DNA of 64,000 nucleotides from Micromussa lordhowensis (taxonomy: Eukaryota; Cnidaria; Anthozoa; Scleractinia; Lobophylliidae). This document shows positions 53,901 through 59,124 of this stretch, piece by piece (the first letter of the stretch is position 1; each line of letters begins with the position of its first letter). A program made the translations under genes and the position numbers. Below the pieces are notes generated by a model. That model saw only the letters and a list, made by a program, of their open reading frames with translations, did not search any database and was not told where the DNA came from. The stretch spans positions 20,964,153-21,028,152 of the forward strand of contig OZ026595.1 of assembly GCA_964020085.1 (NCBI GenBank), given 5' to 3'.

Positions 53901-55765
53901 CAGTACCTCACAGTAACGTATCTCAAAGTCCCTAATGATTCATTAAACCAACTGTTCTGTTGGTTCATTCTTTAGGAATTGCCACCTTCATTGGTGTCAC
54001 CGGTGCTGCGGCAGCGGCAACTGGAATAGGAGCTTTGCTTGTTATTGGAATTGGTCTAATTGCCCTAATAAGCGACGCAATAAGACAGTCGGTTAGAGAA
54101 AAGCAAGAAAGAAAGAGACAATGCGATGAATGGAAACAATGGTGTTCCTGGGGCAAAGACCTCTTTAACTACTACGGACTTTTGTAAGTTATTTTCCTTT
54201 TTCTCCACTAATCATAATAACAGCAGAATTCTCTTGTCCGATTGGCTATCTGCCGCCTTATTTGAGACGATTAACTTAACTGGACAGTTTACGCGTCATG
54301 CCCGGTGTTATTGGACAGTACGCCAGCGGCTACTGATTTGAATGAATTCCGTTTGCTATGGATCTCAAAGACAATTCAATCAGTTTGTGATCCCACTGAA
54401 TACCATTGCGGAATCTGTTTAAGAGAGTCAAAGAGACATCCTAAGAATTGTTTGTACTGTAGAATTGGACGATAGGAAAATTGATCTCTTTCACTTCTAC
54501 AACATACAGGGTGGATAGTGACGCGAACCCTTGCAGCACCTGTCCATCGAACAAGAAGCATCACATATTACGCATTATGTGCTCAAATCAGCGTCTTTTC
54601 ACCCCGGCTTTTAAGAGAGCATTGATGAATGGACTGGATTCCGAAAAAGACGTCAAAAGCCTGGTGCCAGGTTTGGGAAGAATTGAGGGAAAAAGTAAGT
54701 AGCTCTTAAATGGCATTGAAAGATAAACCTTCAATTGGTGGAGTCCCGCAGAAATTCGAAGGATAAACTGAGTCGTAGCCTACAGAACGCGCGGTTTGCA
54801 AGACAGAACACAAAGTACTAGCGAACTTACTTAGTGTTAGGTTACTTGGTCTTTATAGTCGCTGATTTGCTAAGAAGCAATAACTTGTTCTTTTGACACC
54901 ATTTTGCGTATAATTGTGAAATATTTATTTTATATCCTGGATTGCGTTGGACATATACTTAATGTCAGAGTATTTAGCACTGCTGTGCTAGGTAAAGACA
55001 CCAAATAAACAAAAGCACATTCACATAGGCACATTGAAACGTGTAAAAATCCGCATTAGTTGGAGGCTGGCCAATTAGGTGAGGCCTTTTTAAATAGTTT
55101 CTTCCTTTTTCTTCAGCTTGCCCTGCTTGGTTACGTCATTTCTACAAACGTGAAGGTGAGACTTGTTACAGAACAGCAGCAACATTGCATTCGCTTTAAA
55201 TTATTATTGCGTTTTATAACATAGATAGGACCCTGCGCGCGCTCTGATTGGTCAAAAACCCATGTATTATCAGGGTGTAAAACATAGAAAAAGCGTGTTT
55301 TATTGTTTTGCGCGCGTAAAATCTATATCATAAAGCAAATGAAGAAGCCTTAGCCGTGTATTACACTGTGATAAAAAACTCCGGACATTTGAGAACACTC
55401 GGGAAATCGTGTTTTCTACATTTCCCTCGAGTTCTCAAACGCCCGTCGTGTTTTATCACAGTGTAATACACGGCTTAGGCGTCTTTATTTGTTAACTTCA
55501 ACATGCCCACATCGTGGCATTTAAAGGCTCCATAAGCCAAACTCGATGTAGTCTGGCATTACCACCTCAATCACCATAAACGAACAGCAACCATACTTCT
55601 CTTATGTAGAGTAAGCTTGGTATTTCAAAAAAAAAAACAAACGCGTCTGCTTTAATAGAAACTGATAACAGGTACTATTAAATACATTACTGATCAAGAG
55701 CGCGTATCAACTTGGCTACTTGTTATGATTTTAATGTCATTGTTGTTTCAGGAAAACGTCGCTGA
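13208..55765 (+). CDS. Giant secreted multi-pentraxin / C-type lectin / galaxin-like protein, 32 coding exons
   Basis: The coding exons are listed separately below; joined they give 12,540 nt (4,180 codons with stop) with every donor/acceptor phase matching, which supports the model strongly. The domain order by residue is: signal peptide 1-23; unknown Cys/Trp-rich domain 24-214; galaxin-like Cys-rich 215-387; divergent LamG/pentraxin-like 388-584; pentraxin domains 1-9 at 585-2426; linker 2427-2436; C-type lectin 2437-2573; large exon with a LamG-like domain 2589-3670; helical tail with hydrophobic segments 3671-4179. Pentraxins and C-type lectins are secreted Ca2+-dependent carbohydrate or ligand binders, so an extracellular recognition, mucus, matrix or immune role is plausible. 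I do not recognise this architecture as a named protein. An alternative end at 47873 is possible if the intron after 47831 is retained. The gene model is inferred from splice signals, phase and homology between repeats, without transcripts. Confidence 0.85.
13689..14261 (+). CDS. Exon 2: unrecognised Cys/Trp-rich domain (residues 24-214)
   Basis: This 573 nt exon (phase 1 in, phase 1 out) begins with an acidic run (EDEEDP). It contains repeated W-x-x-C type motifs: SWLACTKKEC, LWLGCASGRRRC and CGLGTCPG. Between them are short beta-strand-like stretches such as DAVLFSI, EVALFYRV, VRIEHQITI. The layout suggests a beta-rich disulfide-bonded fold, perhaps beta-trefoil-like, but I cannot name the family. 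The acceptor is a TAG-AAG pair, so the true start may be 3 nt later. It could be a ligand-binding head of the secreted protein. Confidence 0.75.
14505..14759 (+). CDS. Exon 3: galaxin-like cysteine-rich domain (residues 215-299)
   Basis: It encodes a run of Cys-Cys pairs spaced by short polar stretches: KVCDKCGSEPY, WKCCAGKNPYN, SLCCEGS, ARCCFN, QVCCQG. The CCxGxxPYN and LCCxG patterns match the repeats of galaxins, Cys-rich secreted proteins first described from coral skeletal matrix. Phase 1 at both ends makes this a symmetrical module. Assignment rests on the motif spacing only. Confidence 0.75.
14958..15245. mobile_element. MITE of the CCATATAATAA family in intron 3
   Basis: Inner motif TTTATTATATGGC at about 15107 and right end ACCATATAATAA at 15234 match copies at 38.0, 49.0 and 51.4 kb. 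The left half has AGGTCGTGG and AGGTCCGTA motifs as in the others. Confidence 0.5.
15313..15576 (+). CDS. Exon 4: second galaxin-like / VWC-like cysteine-rich domain (residues 300-387)
   Basis: It opens with an acidic linker (DTDADDD) followed by RCCGSEPY, a galaxin-type motif. The second half has CDTVNYCPSN, CTFSP and DECCPIFKC; the last motif resembles the end of von Willebrand C domains. It is phase 1 at both ends (donor AGTG/GTAAGT). Confidence 0.75.
17040..17280. repeat. Dispersed repeat shared with 40795-40985
   Basis: Matching motifs in the same order: AATGTATG.ACTCATTAG, GACAATTTCTCCTT, GAGCTAAA, TTACTAAGTT, GTACGCAAA. A 135-codon minus-strand frame next to it (17222-17629) has no recognisable domain and overlaps this repeat. 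Confidence 0.55.
17780..18370 (+). CDS. Exon 5: divergent LamG/pentraxin-like domain (residues 388-584)
   Basis: This single exon encodes a whole concanavalin-like sandwich domain: TAMTISFWMRTQ, then WHFLWVEWESSTG, then GGYLVLGQRQQ and GEISHVNIWS. These align with the A and B halves of the downstream pentraxins, but the HxCxSW signature is absent and the Ca2+ ligands are replaced (GQRQQS instead of GQDQDS). It is likely the oldest or most diverged member of the array and probably binds no Ca2+. The donor is CTCAG/GTATTT, phase 1. Confidence 0.8.
18407..18522. mobile_element. Palindromic MITE (AACAATTATTCCA ends)
   Basis: Nearly perfect hairpin: AACAATTATTCCA to TGGAATAATTGTT, with inner arms GTTGGATATGAGATG and CATCTCATATCCAAC around an AGCCAACGAGG / CGAGTTGGCT loop. 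Lies 37 bp after exon 5. Confidence 0.8.
18802..19009 (+). CDS. Pentraxin 1, A exon
   Basis: N-terminal half of pentraxin domain 1: FTVCLWMSSS followed by SEGNELLI. It is three to four codons shorter than the other A exons. The Asp-Asn Ca2+ pair seen in modules 2-9 is Gly-Asn here. Phase 1 in, phase 2 out (donor AAAAG/GTTGGG). Confidence 0.85.
20701..21095 (+). CDS. Pentraxin 1, B exon
   Basis: C-terminal half, with the classic pentraxin signature HxCxSWxS (HHICVSWESSSG). The Ca2+ loop reads GQDQGSVGGDFE: the second Asp expected at this site is Gly. With the A-exon change, module 1 has lost two ligands. Confidence 0.88.
21371..21395. repeat. Interstitial telomere-type repeat (CCCTAA)
   Basis: About four CCCTAA units, the last one altered, in the intron between B1 and A2. 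They directly abut a 115 bp hairpin element. Confidence 0.75.
21397..21511. mobile_element. Small inverted-repeat element next to telomeric repeat
   Basis: GTGTTTAGATGAG at the left end and CTCATCTAAACAC at the right end are exact inverse copies 115 bp apart. No coding content. Confidence 0.6.
21801..22020 (+). CDS. Pentraxin 2, A exon
   Basis: 220 nt with one extra Ser (MRSSLTAF). Carries GNNDDNELLIEYN with the Asp-Asn Ca2+ pair. Phase 1 to phase 2, donor GAGG/GTAACT. Confidence 0.85.
22190..22385 (+). mobile_element. Non-LTR retrotransposon fragment (RT C-terminus)
   Basis: Two overlapping frames give YLKPLLARD, then FHYRIVNLWNSLDKD, then LKLCKDLA and FKKTLKPRV after frameshifts. This is the usual end of LINE reverse transcriptase ORFs. 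Some 600 bp of likely 3' UTR follow, with AATAAAG near 22910. Confidence 0.6.
23480..23877 (+). CDS. Pentraxin 2, B exon
   Basis: HHICLSWESSLG signature; Ca2+ loop GQDQDSVGGRFDSAQSFQG has Asp in place of the usual Glu. Ends at GTAG/GTAAGT, phase 1. The acceptor is CCACAG. Confidence 0.88.
24711..25053. mobile_element. MITE with GGCCCCG termini and TTA target duplication
   Basis: TTAGGCCCCG at the left and CGGGGCCTTA at the right; TTA flanks both sides, as in Harbinger-type elements. Several internal TCCGGAT and ATCCGGA inverted motifs. Confidence 0.65.
25491..25707 (+). CDS. Pentraxin 3, A exon
   Basis: 217 nt; GNGDDNELLIEYN retains the Ca2+ pair. IRGT replaces the usual IGGT just before the donor (AAA/GTAAGT). 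Confidence 0.87.
26207..26601 (+). CDS. Pentraxin 3, B exon
   Basis: HHICLSWVSSSG signature; loop GQEQDSVGGRFE is closest of all nine to vertebrate CRP. Donor AAGG/GTATGT, phase 1. Read-through past the donor stays open for about 120 codons by chance, so the long unspliced frame is not meaningful. Confidence 0.88.
27035..27251 (+). CDS. Pentraxin 4, A exon
   Basis: Starts after TCTAG with DYAFNFPDKG; carries GNNDDNELLIEYN. Donor AAA/GTAAGT. Two decayed copies of its 3' half follow in the intron. Confidence 0.88.
27304..27623 (+). pseudogene. Two decayed partial copies of the A4 exon
   Basis: 27304-27340 keeps TTCGACTTTCTCATCG, and 27534-27623 keeps AATTACGCTATAGG to GGTGGCACACAAAG with a GT at its end. 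Neither has an acceptor or the first half of the exon. The stretch 27350-27530 also matches 39360-39520. Confidence 0.75.
27972..28016. repeat. (AAT)n microsatellite
   Basis: Run of about 14 TAA units in the A4-B4 intron. Confidence 0.85.
28224..28621 (+). CDS. Pentraxin 4, B exon
   Basis: HHICLTWENSLG: the last signature position is Asn instead of Ser/Thr. Loop GQDQDSVGGEFDTSQSFQG. Donor ATGG/GTAGGC, phase 1. Confidence 0.87.
29173..29389 (+). CDS. Pentraxin 5, A exon
   Basis: DYAFNFPEKG start, intact Asp-Asn pair, donor AAA/GTAGGT. Its protein from the SSSPQGT motif to the donor is the same as in A7, a sign of recent duplication or conversion. Confidence 0.88.
30875..31272 (+). CDS. Pentraxin 5, B exon
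   Basis: HHICLSWQSSSG signature, full Ca2+ loop GQDQDSVGGEFE. The start is fixed by phase at TACTAG/A rather than the CAG four bases later. Donor CCAG/GTAGCT; the following intron is only 110 bp. Confidence 0.88.
31383..31599 (+). CDS. Pentraxin 6, A exon
   Basis: DYAFHFPDKG start; FTACFWMKSS differs from the usual FTVCLWMSSS. GNNDDNELLIEYN intact. Donor AAAG/GTAAAG. Confidence 0.87.
32514..32908 (+). CDS. Pentraxin 6, B exon
   Basis: HHICVSWESSSG signature; loop GQDQDSVGGEFEIPQSFQG. Acceptor CTACACAG; donor GTTG/GTACGT, phase 1. Confidence 0.88.
33044..33149. mobile_element. Palindromic MITE (AACAATTAGATTA ends)
   Basis: Ends AACAATTAGATTA and TAATCTAATTGTT, inner arms GATTTCTATGAGG and CCTCATAGAAATC. 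It sits in a larger element whose ends carry AGTAGAATTCTA motifs (about 33151 and 33522). Confidence 0.75.
34033..34249 (+). CDS. Pentraxin 7, A exon
   Basis: DYAFNFPEKG start, SLTDFTVCLW, intact Asp-Asn pair, donor AAA/GTAAGT. A partial duplicate lies 100 bp downstream. Confidence 0.88.
34351..34456 (+). pseudogene. Partial duplicate of the A7 exon
   Basis: Keeps the second half (TTAGTTACGCTGTTGGC through GGTGGCACAAAAAA) with a working GTAAGT, but lacks the first half and acceptor. The intron bases after it repeat those after A7, so exon end and flank were copied together. Confidence 0.8.
35365..35842. mobile_element. Nested foldback element with about 130 bp inverted arms
   Basis: Left arm 35461-35590 and right arm 35714-35842 are inverse copies (for example TTGAGAATTTACT against AGTAAATTCTCAA). 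Between and beside them lie AACAATTATTCCA-type MITE hairpins like the one at 18407. Two opposite short frames here share an identical start because of the inverted arms. Confidence 0.75.
37067..37464 (+). CDS. Pentraxin 7, B exon
   Basis: The signature Trp is replaced by Arg (HHICLSRERNSG), the only module where this core residue is lost. The Ca2+ loop GQDQDSVGGEFE is intact. Donor AAAAG/GTACGT. Confidence 0.86.
37909..38853. mobile_element. CAGTGAAACC-type element with nested MITE
   Basis: Left end CAGTGAAACCTGTATTAAG, right end ATTTCACTGCA, with repeated GTGTCCGCTTAA motifs internally. Inside it lies a palindromic MITE (38012-38167, to about 38490) with ACTTATTAACCGAG and CGAGGTTAATAAGT arms and TTATTATATGGC. 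Confidence 0.6.
39028..39244 (+). CDS. Pentraxin 8, A exon
   Basis: DYAFHFPEKG start, intact Asp-Asn pair, donor AAA/GTAAGT. The 80-odd intronic bases after the donor match those after A9 almost exactly. Confidence 0.88.
39308..39345 (+). pseudogene. Remnant of an A-exon end after A8
   Basis: Contains GATATTTTGACTATCTCATC and GGTGGC, but the donor has changed to GCTAATG. The same remnant follows A9 at about 41430-41470. Confidence 0.7.
39918..40318 (+). CDS. Pentraxin 8, B exon
   Basis: 401 nt; HHICLSWEKSLG, loop GQDQDSIGGEFE. It has two extra residues in the strand before GYTIRQ (EGTSFKKGYT). Donor TTGG/GTTGGT, phase 1. Confidence 0.87.
40795..40985. repeat. Second copy of the 17.0 kb dispersed repeat
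   Basis: Same motif order as the copy at 17040; lies in the intron between pentraxin 8 and 9. Confidence 0.55.
41155..41371 (+). CDS. Pentraxin 9, A exon
   Basis: DYAFHFPNKG start, QLTDFSVCIW, intact Asp-Asn pair, donor CA/GTAAGT. A nearly full but broken second copy follows at 41485. Confidence 0.88.
41430..41693 (+). pseudogene. Broken second A9 exon
   Basis: After a short remnant as in A8, 41485-41693 is nearly a whole A exon (from TTCCACTTTCCGAAC to GCACGCAAAG/GTAACT). It lacks the acceptor and first codons, and an extra A in the GTAGGAAAAAGG stretch shifts the frame. It cannot code a pentraxin half as it stands. Confidence 0.85.
41870..41915 (+). repeat. LINE-like 3' tail with (TTATC)n
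   Basis: AATAAAGTTCTTATC followed by TTATC units, a usual 3' end of some non-LTR elements. No coding part remains nearby. Confidence 0.45.
42085..42485 (+). CDS. Pentraxin 9, B exon
   Basis: HHICLSWERSSG signature, loop GQDQDSVGGEFETPQSFQG. The C-terminal PSPC motif of the other modules is SPGC here. Donor GTGG/GTACGT, phase 1. Confidence 0.87.
43022..43051 (+). CDS. Linker microexon, 10 codons
   Basis: A 30 nt exon between a T-rich acceptor (TTTTTTTAG) and donor GAAG/GTAAAG, phase 1 in and out. It encodes a Ser-rich hinge (ASDSKQLSSE) between the pentraxin array and the lectin. Because it is symmetrical it may be optional. Confidence 0.6.
43268..43678 (+). CDS. C-type lectin domain exon (residues 2437-2573)
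   Basis: Complete C-type lectin-like domain in one exon: start DWELWNGHYYC, helix region with EGVCRQHGETVHLASIHS, the core QWIGLTDH, then GEPNQ, DEDCGAM, TWIDVACR and final FACK. EPN is the mannose-type Ca2+ motif. The partner WND motif reads WID, so one Ca2+ ligand is missing and sugar binding may be weakened. Phase 1 at both ends, donor TCTG/GTAAAC. Confidence 0.88.
44105..44148 (+). CDS. Small linker exon, phase switch 1 to 0
   Basis: 44 nt after TCTTAG, ending at GGAA/GTAAGT. It encodes a short polar linker. This is the only place upstream of 47 kb where the frame changes from phase 1 introns to phase 0, so it marks the seam between the modular extracellular part and the large exon. Confidence 0.65.
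44586..47831 (+). CDS. Large 3.2 kb exon: LamG-like domain and long unassigned region (residues 2589-3670)
   Basis: An uninterrupted frame of over 1,080 codons, phase 0 in. About residues 100-280 of the exon form a concanavalin/LamG-like domain (SIEFWIRPRR, FHHIAVTG, GTLVFGENE, GQISNIQLFN). Next comes a roughly 200-residue beta-rich stretch, then a second beta-rich part with Cys pairs and a Pro-rich stretch (ERPIPVPAGSPPNSP). From about residue 910 it is alpha-helical with another Pro-rich hinge (PKPPPASPP). I cannot name the family of the non-LamG parts. At 47831 a strong donor, ACCAG/GTTAGT, sits in phase 0 and matches the phase of exon 51754. If it is not used, the frame stops at 47873. 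Confidence 0.85.
47832..47873 (+). CDS. Alternative C-terminus by intron retention
   Basis: If the donor at 47832 is skipped, translation adds VSSPLLALPINTV and stops at TAG 47871-47873. The result is a protein of about 3,683 residues without the hydrophobic tail. It is possible from sequence but not shown. Confidence 0.3.
   Translation, partial: VSSPLLALPINTV
47910..48069. mobile_element. Tc1/mariner-type MITE
   Basis: Ends CAGTGGAACCTC and GAGGTTACACTG inverted, about 160 bp, with internal TTCGTTATAT motifs. It lies just past the 47873 stop, in the intron before exon 51754. Confidence 0.6.
48477..48541. repeat. Hairpin repeat
   Basis: AGTGTGGGTTCAGAG and CTCTGAACCCACACT are exact inverse copies around a 25-30 bp loop, flanked by A-rich and T-rich runs. 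Confidence 0.6.
49008..49473. mobile_element. MITE of the CCATATAATAA family
   Basis: Left CTTATTAACCGAGCT, inverse AGCTCGGTTAATAAG at about 49127, inner TTATTATATGGC, and right end GCCATATAATAACA at 49458. Same plan as the copies at 38.0 and 51.4 kb. Confidence 0.6.
49675..49740 (-). repeat. Degenerate tRNA-like sequence
   Basis: Minus strand has a B-box-like GAGTTCGATCCGG and a weak A-box. The arms do not pair well enough for a functional tRNA. Confidence 0.3.
50035..50257. mobile_element. 223 bp element with 31 bp terminal inverted repeats
   Basis: GTAGACTGTTCACAG at the left end and CTGTGAACAGTCTAC at the right; the arms continue through the TATTTTTCCGT motif. Inner arms GATCGTTGAGTTCGAC / GTCGAACTCAACGATC also pair. 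Confidence 0.75.
50890..50961 (-). tRNA. tRNA-Thr(GGT)-like gene
   Basis: A 72 nt cloverleaf on the minus strand: acceptor GGCTTCA/TGAAGCC pairs fully, the D stem GTTC/GAGC fits, and the T arm ACGGG-TTCGAAT-CCCGT is standard. The anticodon position reads GGT (Thr). Position 33 is C instead of the near-universal T and one anticodon stem pair is mismatched. Near-identical 40 bp repeats flank it, so it may be a SINE-borne copy rather than a working tRNA. Confidence 0.5.
51425..51712. mobile_element. CCATATAATAA-family MITE just upstream of exon 51754
   Basis: Arms ACTTATTAACCGAG and TTCGAGGTTAATAGG, inner TTATTACATGGC, right end ACCATATAATAA. It ends about 40 bp before the acceptor and is absent at the same place in the broken copy (2331-2378), so it inserted after the duplication. 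Confidence 0.65.
51754..52837 (+). CDS. C-terminal helical exon (residues 3671-4031)
   Basis: It starts after TTCTGAAG with codons for PWTIMQSLDEE and continues in frame to CTAG/GTTGGT (phase 1). It is mainly alpha-helical with charged coiled stretches, then hydrophobic Gly/Ala/Val-rich segments (NTFNVLGAVGATYSVF, VLSVVATAIGGVGSIKG, FFTALGVVADGIFFGISIY, DDFAFAASAGIGAAL). The helix runs without a break across the join from the preceding exon. A second copy of this exon exists at 2379, with the same acceptor position, which supports splicing at this base. It could alternatively begin a separate gene at the ATG 51766, but the acceptor, phase and second copy favour one gene. Confidence 0.78.
53976..54183 (+). 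CDS. C-terminal exon with hydrophobic Gly/Ala segment (residues 4032-4100)
   Basis: After TTTAG in phase 1 it continues the hydrophobic tail of the previous exon: GVTGAAAAATGIGALL and VIGIGLIALISDAI, then a basic amphipathic helix (REKQERKRQ) and a Trp/Cys-rich end. With the preceding exon this makes a helix-turn-helix hydrophobic hairpin, long enough to cross or insert into a membrane. Donor CTTTT/GTAAGT, phase 2. Confidence 0.75.
54510..54694 (+). CDS. C-terminal exon, Cys/Lys-rich (residues 4101-4162)
   Basis: Starts after CATACAG in phase 2 and ends AAAA/GTAAGT in phase 1. Encodes NPCSTCPSNKK and a helical stretch (KRALMNGLDSEKDVKSL). No family recognised. Join phases agree on both sides. 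Confidence 0.65.
54965..55085. repeat. Second partial copy of the 3.3 kb SINE tail
   Basis: Shares TATTTAGCACT, TGTGCTA, GACACCAAATAAA and GGAGGCTGGCCA-type motifs with 3330-3440. No tRNA-like head is present. Confidence 0.5.
55117..55155 (+). CDS. Penultimate microexon, 13 residues
   Basis: 39 nt between CTTCAG and GAAG/GTGAGA, phase 1 both ends, encoding CPAWLRHFYKRE. Short, but both splice sites are strong and the phase fits. Confidence 0.55.
55345..55490. repeat. Palindromic repeat in the last intron
   Basis: GCCGTGTATTACACTGTG and its inverse CACAGTGTAATACACGGC form long arms with an inner pair GAGAACTCGAGGG/ACTCGGG. MITE-like. Confidence 0.65.
55752..55765 (+). CDS. Last exon with stop codon
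   Basis: After TTTCAG, it adds G-K-R-R and a TGA at 55763-55765. The same acceptor and following bases occur at 3854 in the broken second copy, so this exon is conserved between copies. The 3' UTR is not defined; no clear AATAAA was seen nearby. Confidence 0.55.
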
Positions 55766-56033
55766 AAACCACAAGGAACTAGAAGAAAGGCAACTATATC
55801 CAAGAAGACCTCCACGAAAAAAGGCAACAGTATATACAGCACTCATCAGCTTATCTTGACCACTGAATCATCCAAACAATTTAGAAAATGGCCAAAGAAA
55901 AGAACCGGGTTTATTCCTTCAAGATCGTCTATCTAATCTATAGCTCGATAGAGACAGAAAGTTGTCGTAGCCACGTTTTTCGTTATTTTCTTTAGGCTAA
56001 TTTCAAAAAAAAGTTAAAAAACATTCTGTTCTT

Positions 56034-56921
56034 GTGTCTATCGAGTTTTAATACAAGCACTCGTGACAGTCTGAGAAAACTACGTCTGTGCAATCATTCG
56101 CTCGTCGGCTCGTTTTTCCACGGCATTCCTCGTTCTCCAATAGCCTGTGTAGCAGCCGTTTCCTTTCCTTTTCCAGACGAGAGCTCAAGCAAGCGGGCTG
56201 GGTGAGCGAAGGAGTGCGCCTGGGATGAGCAAAAAAATGAGGGGAAGTGGGGAGTGGGTGGAGAGAAAAGAAATCGCCTGCAGTCAATCCCAAACATTTT
56301 ACCGAATTACTTTCGCCCACGAACGGGGAGCAATAGTCCAGGATACGTTGAACGATTTTTCGCAAAACGGCAAACACATCGATCTAAAACCAGAGCAAGA
56401 AGCCATTAGAGTCTATCCGTCCTTGCAATCCATTTATCAAATACTCGTGGGAGTGAAGGAGAAGATTTCAAGAGCTTTTGCAAGTATTCTCATGGTCTGT
56501 CCAGTGTAAAGTGGGATTGACGGGCCTACACGACTCCTACGGTTCGTGACATTACAGTCCATTTGCCGTTCTCTTTTCGGACTCTCAACCTTTCTTTGCT
56601 TCCATATGTGTTTATGAGGGGCACTCTATGTTGTGTTATTAGTAGGAATCAAGCTCATATTGGGCGCTTGCCAAAGATGATTAATTGGTTTTCATGTGAC
56701 TGTTCGCGCCTCAAGGGAGTGCGGCATGTCTGGGGGCGTTCGGTAAAATGTCTGGGATTCAATGCTGGCGTTTCGTTCGCTTGCCTCACCCCTCCCCCTG
56801 CTCCTTATTTTTCGCATTCGCTCGCAGTTTCGTTCCCTTCGCGTGCTTTTTTGGAAACGTCTGCTAGGCAGGCTAAGTTCTTCAAGACTTGATAGAAACA
56901 CTCTAACTCGATAGAAACACG
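56034..56921. mobile_element. Foldback-like element in the 3' flank
   Basis: Ends GTGTCTATCGAGTT and AACTCGATAGAAACAC are inverted. Inner segments near 56280 and 56740 (CAAACATTTTACCGA against TCGGTAAAATGTCTG) also pair. Frames inside show no known domain. Confidence 0.55.
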
Positions 56922-56945
56922 AAAAATGTTTTCAATTTCTTAAAT

Positions 56946-57720
56946 ATTAATTAAGTTTGACATGGAATATCTTCAATCGCAAAGCACTTATCCTCACGCT
57001 GGAACTATGACAATTTGATCAGAAAACCAGTTCATCACAACAAAACAAGTTAGTCAAGAGCAATGTTTCAATGAGAGTGATTATTGCATCGCGACAATTT
57101 ACTGATATTTACAGAGAACAAGGTTGATATAAAAGCGGTTTTGCATCGTGCAATTAATACCATTTAGAAATCTCGATTTAATTACTGAACTTGTTGTTAC
57201 AGATAGTGATCCAAATTTCCAACAGAGAAAAAACACTTTTCCACTTGACATGGAAATATCTTCAACCGATATTGCAAAACATTATCCTGGAACTATGAAG
57301 ATTTGATTTAAAACCGGTTAATCACTCCGGCGTTCCGAGCTAGACTATTATAAAGGACAAGTTAGAGTGACGTTTCGATGAGAATGATTACTTCCTCGTG
57401 AACGTTTACCGATATTTAAAGACAACAAGGGGTAATGCTTAAAAAGCGGTTTTGCATCATTCAATGTCATTAAGAAACTTGACTCATTCACTGAACTTGT
57501 TGCTACACTACATGGAACAAATTTTGACAAGAGAATAAACGAAGGTGCACACCTTACCTCAGCAAAACAGAGGCGGGCAGGCAAGAAAATGGTAATACAC
57601 TTTGCCAGCAGATATTCAGTTTACATGAATAAGCGAGACTGAAACGGCTATGGTTTGAGTTCAGCAGCAAGTAAAGATCTTTTTACATCAAGAGTCGTTA
57701 AATAGGTGCACGGCCTCAGT
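56946..57720. repeat. Duplicated 3' flank, right copy, with internal tandem
   Basis: GACATGGAATATCTTCAA at 56957 and GACATGGAAATATCTTCAA at 57246 start two units of about 290 bp. The region also matches 4480-4540 and 6060-6390 beside the broken paralogue. Confidence 0.6.
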
Positions 57721-58492
57721 AAAAATTGGTGTCAAGTGTCAGGCGAGAAATATTAATCTATGATAAGACTATAATAAAACTAAAACATATAATAACTATA
57801 GGGTTCACCATTCAGAGCAAAACCAATGCAGGAATAAAAACAAAGTAGTGTCAAATCACATTAGGATGTGATGATTTAAATCAAAAATTCATTCCATAAA
57901 TGTGTATTAATAACAATACAGTACATCCTGCACTGATTATGTAATGGACCCCATCATCAACACCATTACAAACTTTATTTACTCTCAAATTTAAATAGTA
58001 AAAGTAGTATTACTGTTAATTTCTTCGATTTACCTAATGTTCGAAATTAGAAATAATGAAATTCTCAATGCGCATGAATAAATGCATCAATTAACTTATA
58101 ACCTTAAAAGGATTTAGCTATAGTATAAAGAAAATTTTCCTTAAACAAACAACTAGAGGCTAAAGTGATGTCTAATATAAATACCACCCTTGTGGGTAGT
58201 TACATTATATACTGGGCCACTTTACTCAGTACATGGGAGGAAAAATGTGACCGTGATGAATACAAATAATAAATGGAAATAATAAAATGATGATATAAGA
58301 AACCAATGGTGCAATGAAGCTTCTGTCGCATTTAATCTCTCTGAAAGCAGACTTGAACCCATGAAAGCTTCAGGTTGTTTTAAGGTTCGACAAAAATAGT
58401 AATTCATAAAACAACTTCTGGGATAATTAAACTACCAGTAGATAAAATGAAGAAACTTACAAATTATTTGGTCTTCTAGAGGATTTTCTATG

Positions 58493-58650
58493 TGTGGAAA
58501 AGTCAGCATAATCAAATCTCTACTTATTCCCAAACTGGTTTATGAATTTTCATTACTTCCAACACCAGCAAATATTATCAGACAACTGGAAAACGAAATT
58601 TCTATTCTTATGGAAAGGGAATTGAAAGACTCTCTTCTCAAGAAATTGTG
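58493..58650 (+). mobile_element. L1/Tx1-like reverse transcriptase fragment
   Basis: One frame gives GKVSIIKSLLIPKLVYEFS then LLPTPANIIRQLENEI, the typical C-terminal thumb region of L1-type reverse transcriptases. It is frameshifted near 58590 and isolated. Confidence 0.6.
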
Positions 58651-59091
58651 AGGACGGAGCCACAAGTTACTCAAAAAGTTCCATATCTCAATCTGAATCG
58701 CTGCAATAAAAATTAATTAGTCTTTTTGAGTACTTAACCCAGAGTTCAATTCCTTATCTCATTCTTGGCTAAAAAAAAAGGCGCGACAAATGTTTTGTAA
58801 ATGGTTTCTTAAATATCTCAATAAATATTCCCAGGAGAATAGTGTACCATATTTCGTTTAAAAGAGCATAAAAAATACTTTCTGTGAAAGAAAAGTTTGC
58901 CTTCGTGGAAATTAGTAGTATTTTAAAAAAAAGATTAAATGAACAAAATTTGTGAAAAAGGAAAAAATGTTGGAAGTAAAAAAACTGTATTTCCACTCTC
59001 CTGGTCAAATTTGATGTAAAGATAAATCATTTTTCCGAAATCTATCAGCAACTACAGCCTAAAAACTGAGCAGAAAACCATCGAAAACCGG

Positions 59092-59121
59092 AATTTTTTT
59101 TTTTTTTGGGGGGGGGGGGGG
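59092..59121. repeat. Poly-T/poly-G run
   Basis: About 15 T followed by about 14 G; low-complexity tract prone to length error. Confidence 0.8.
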
Positions 59122-59124
59122 CGC

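Noticed and set aside
56048..56509. Overlapping frames of about 100 codons on both strands
   Set aside because: They lie within an inverted-repeat element; no domain recognised.
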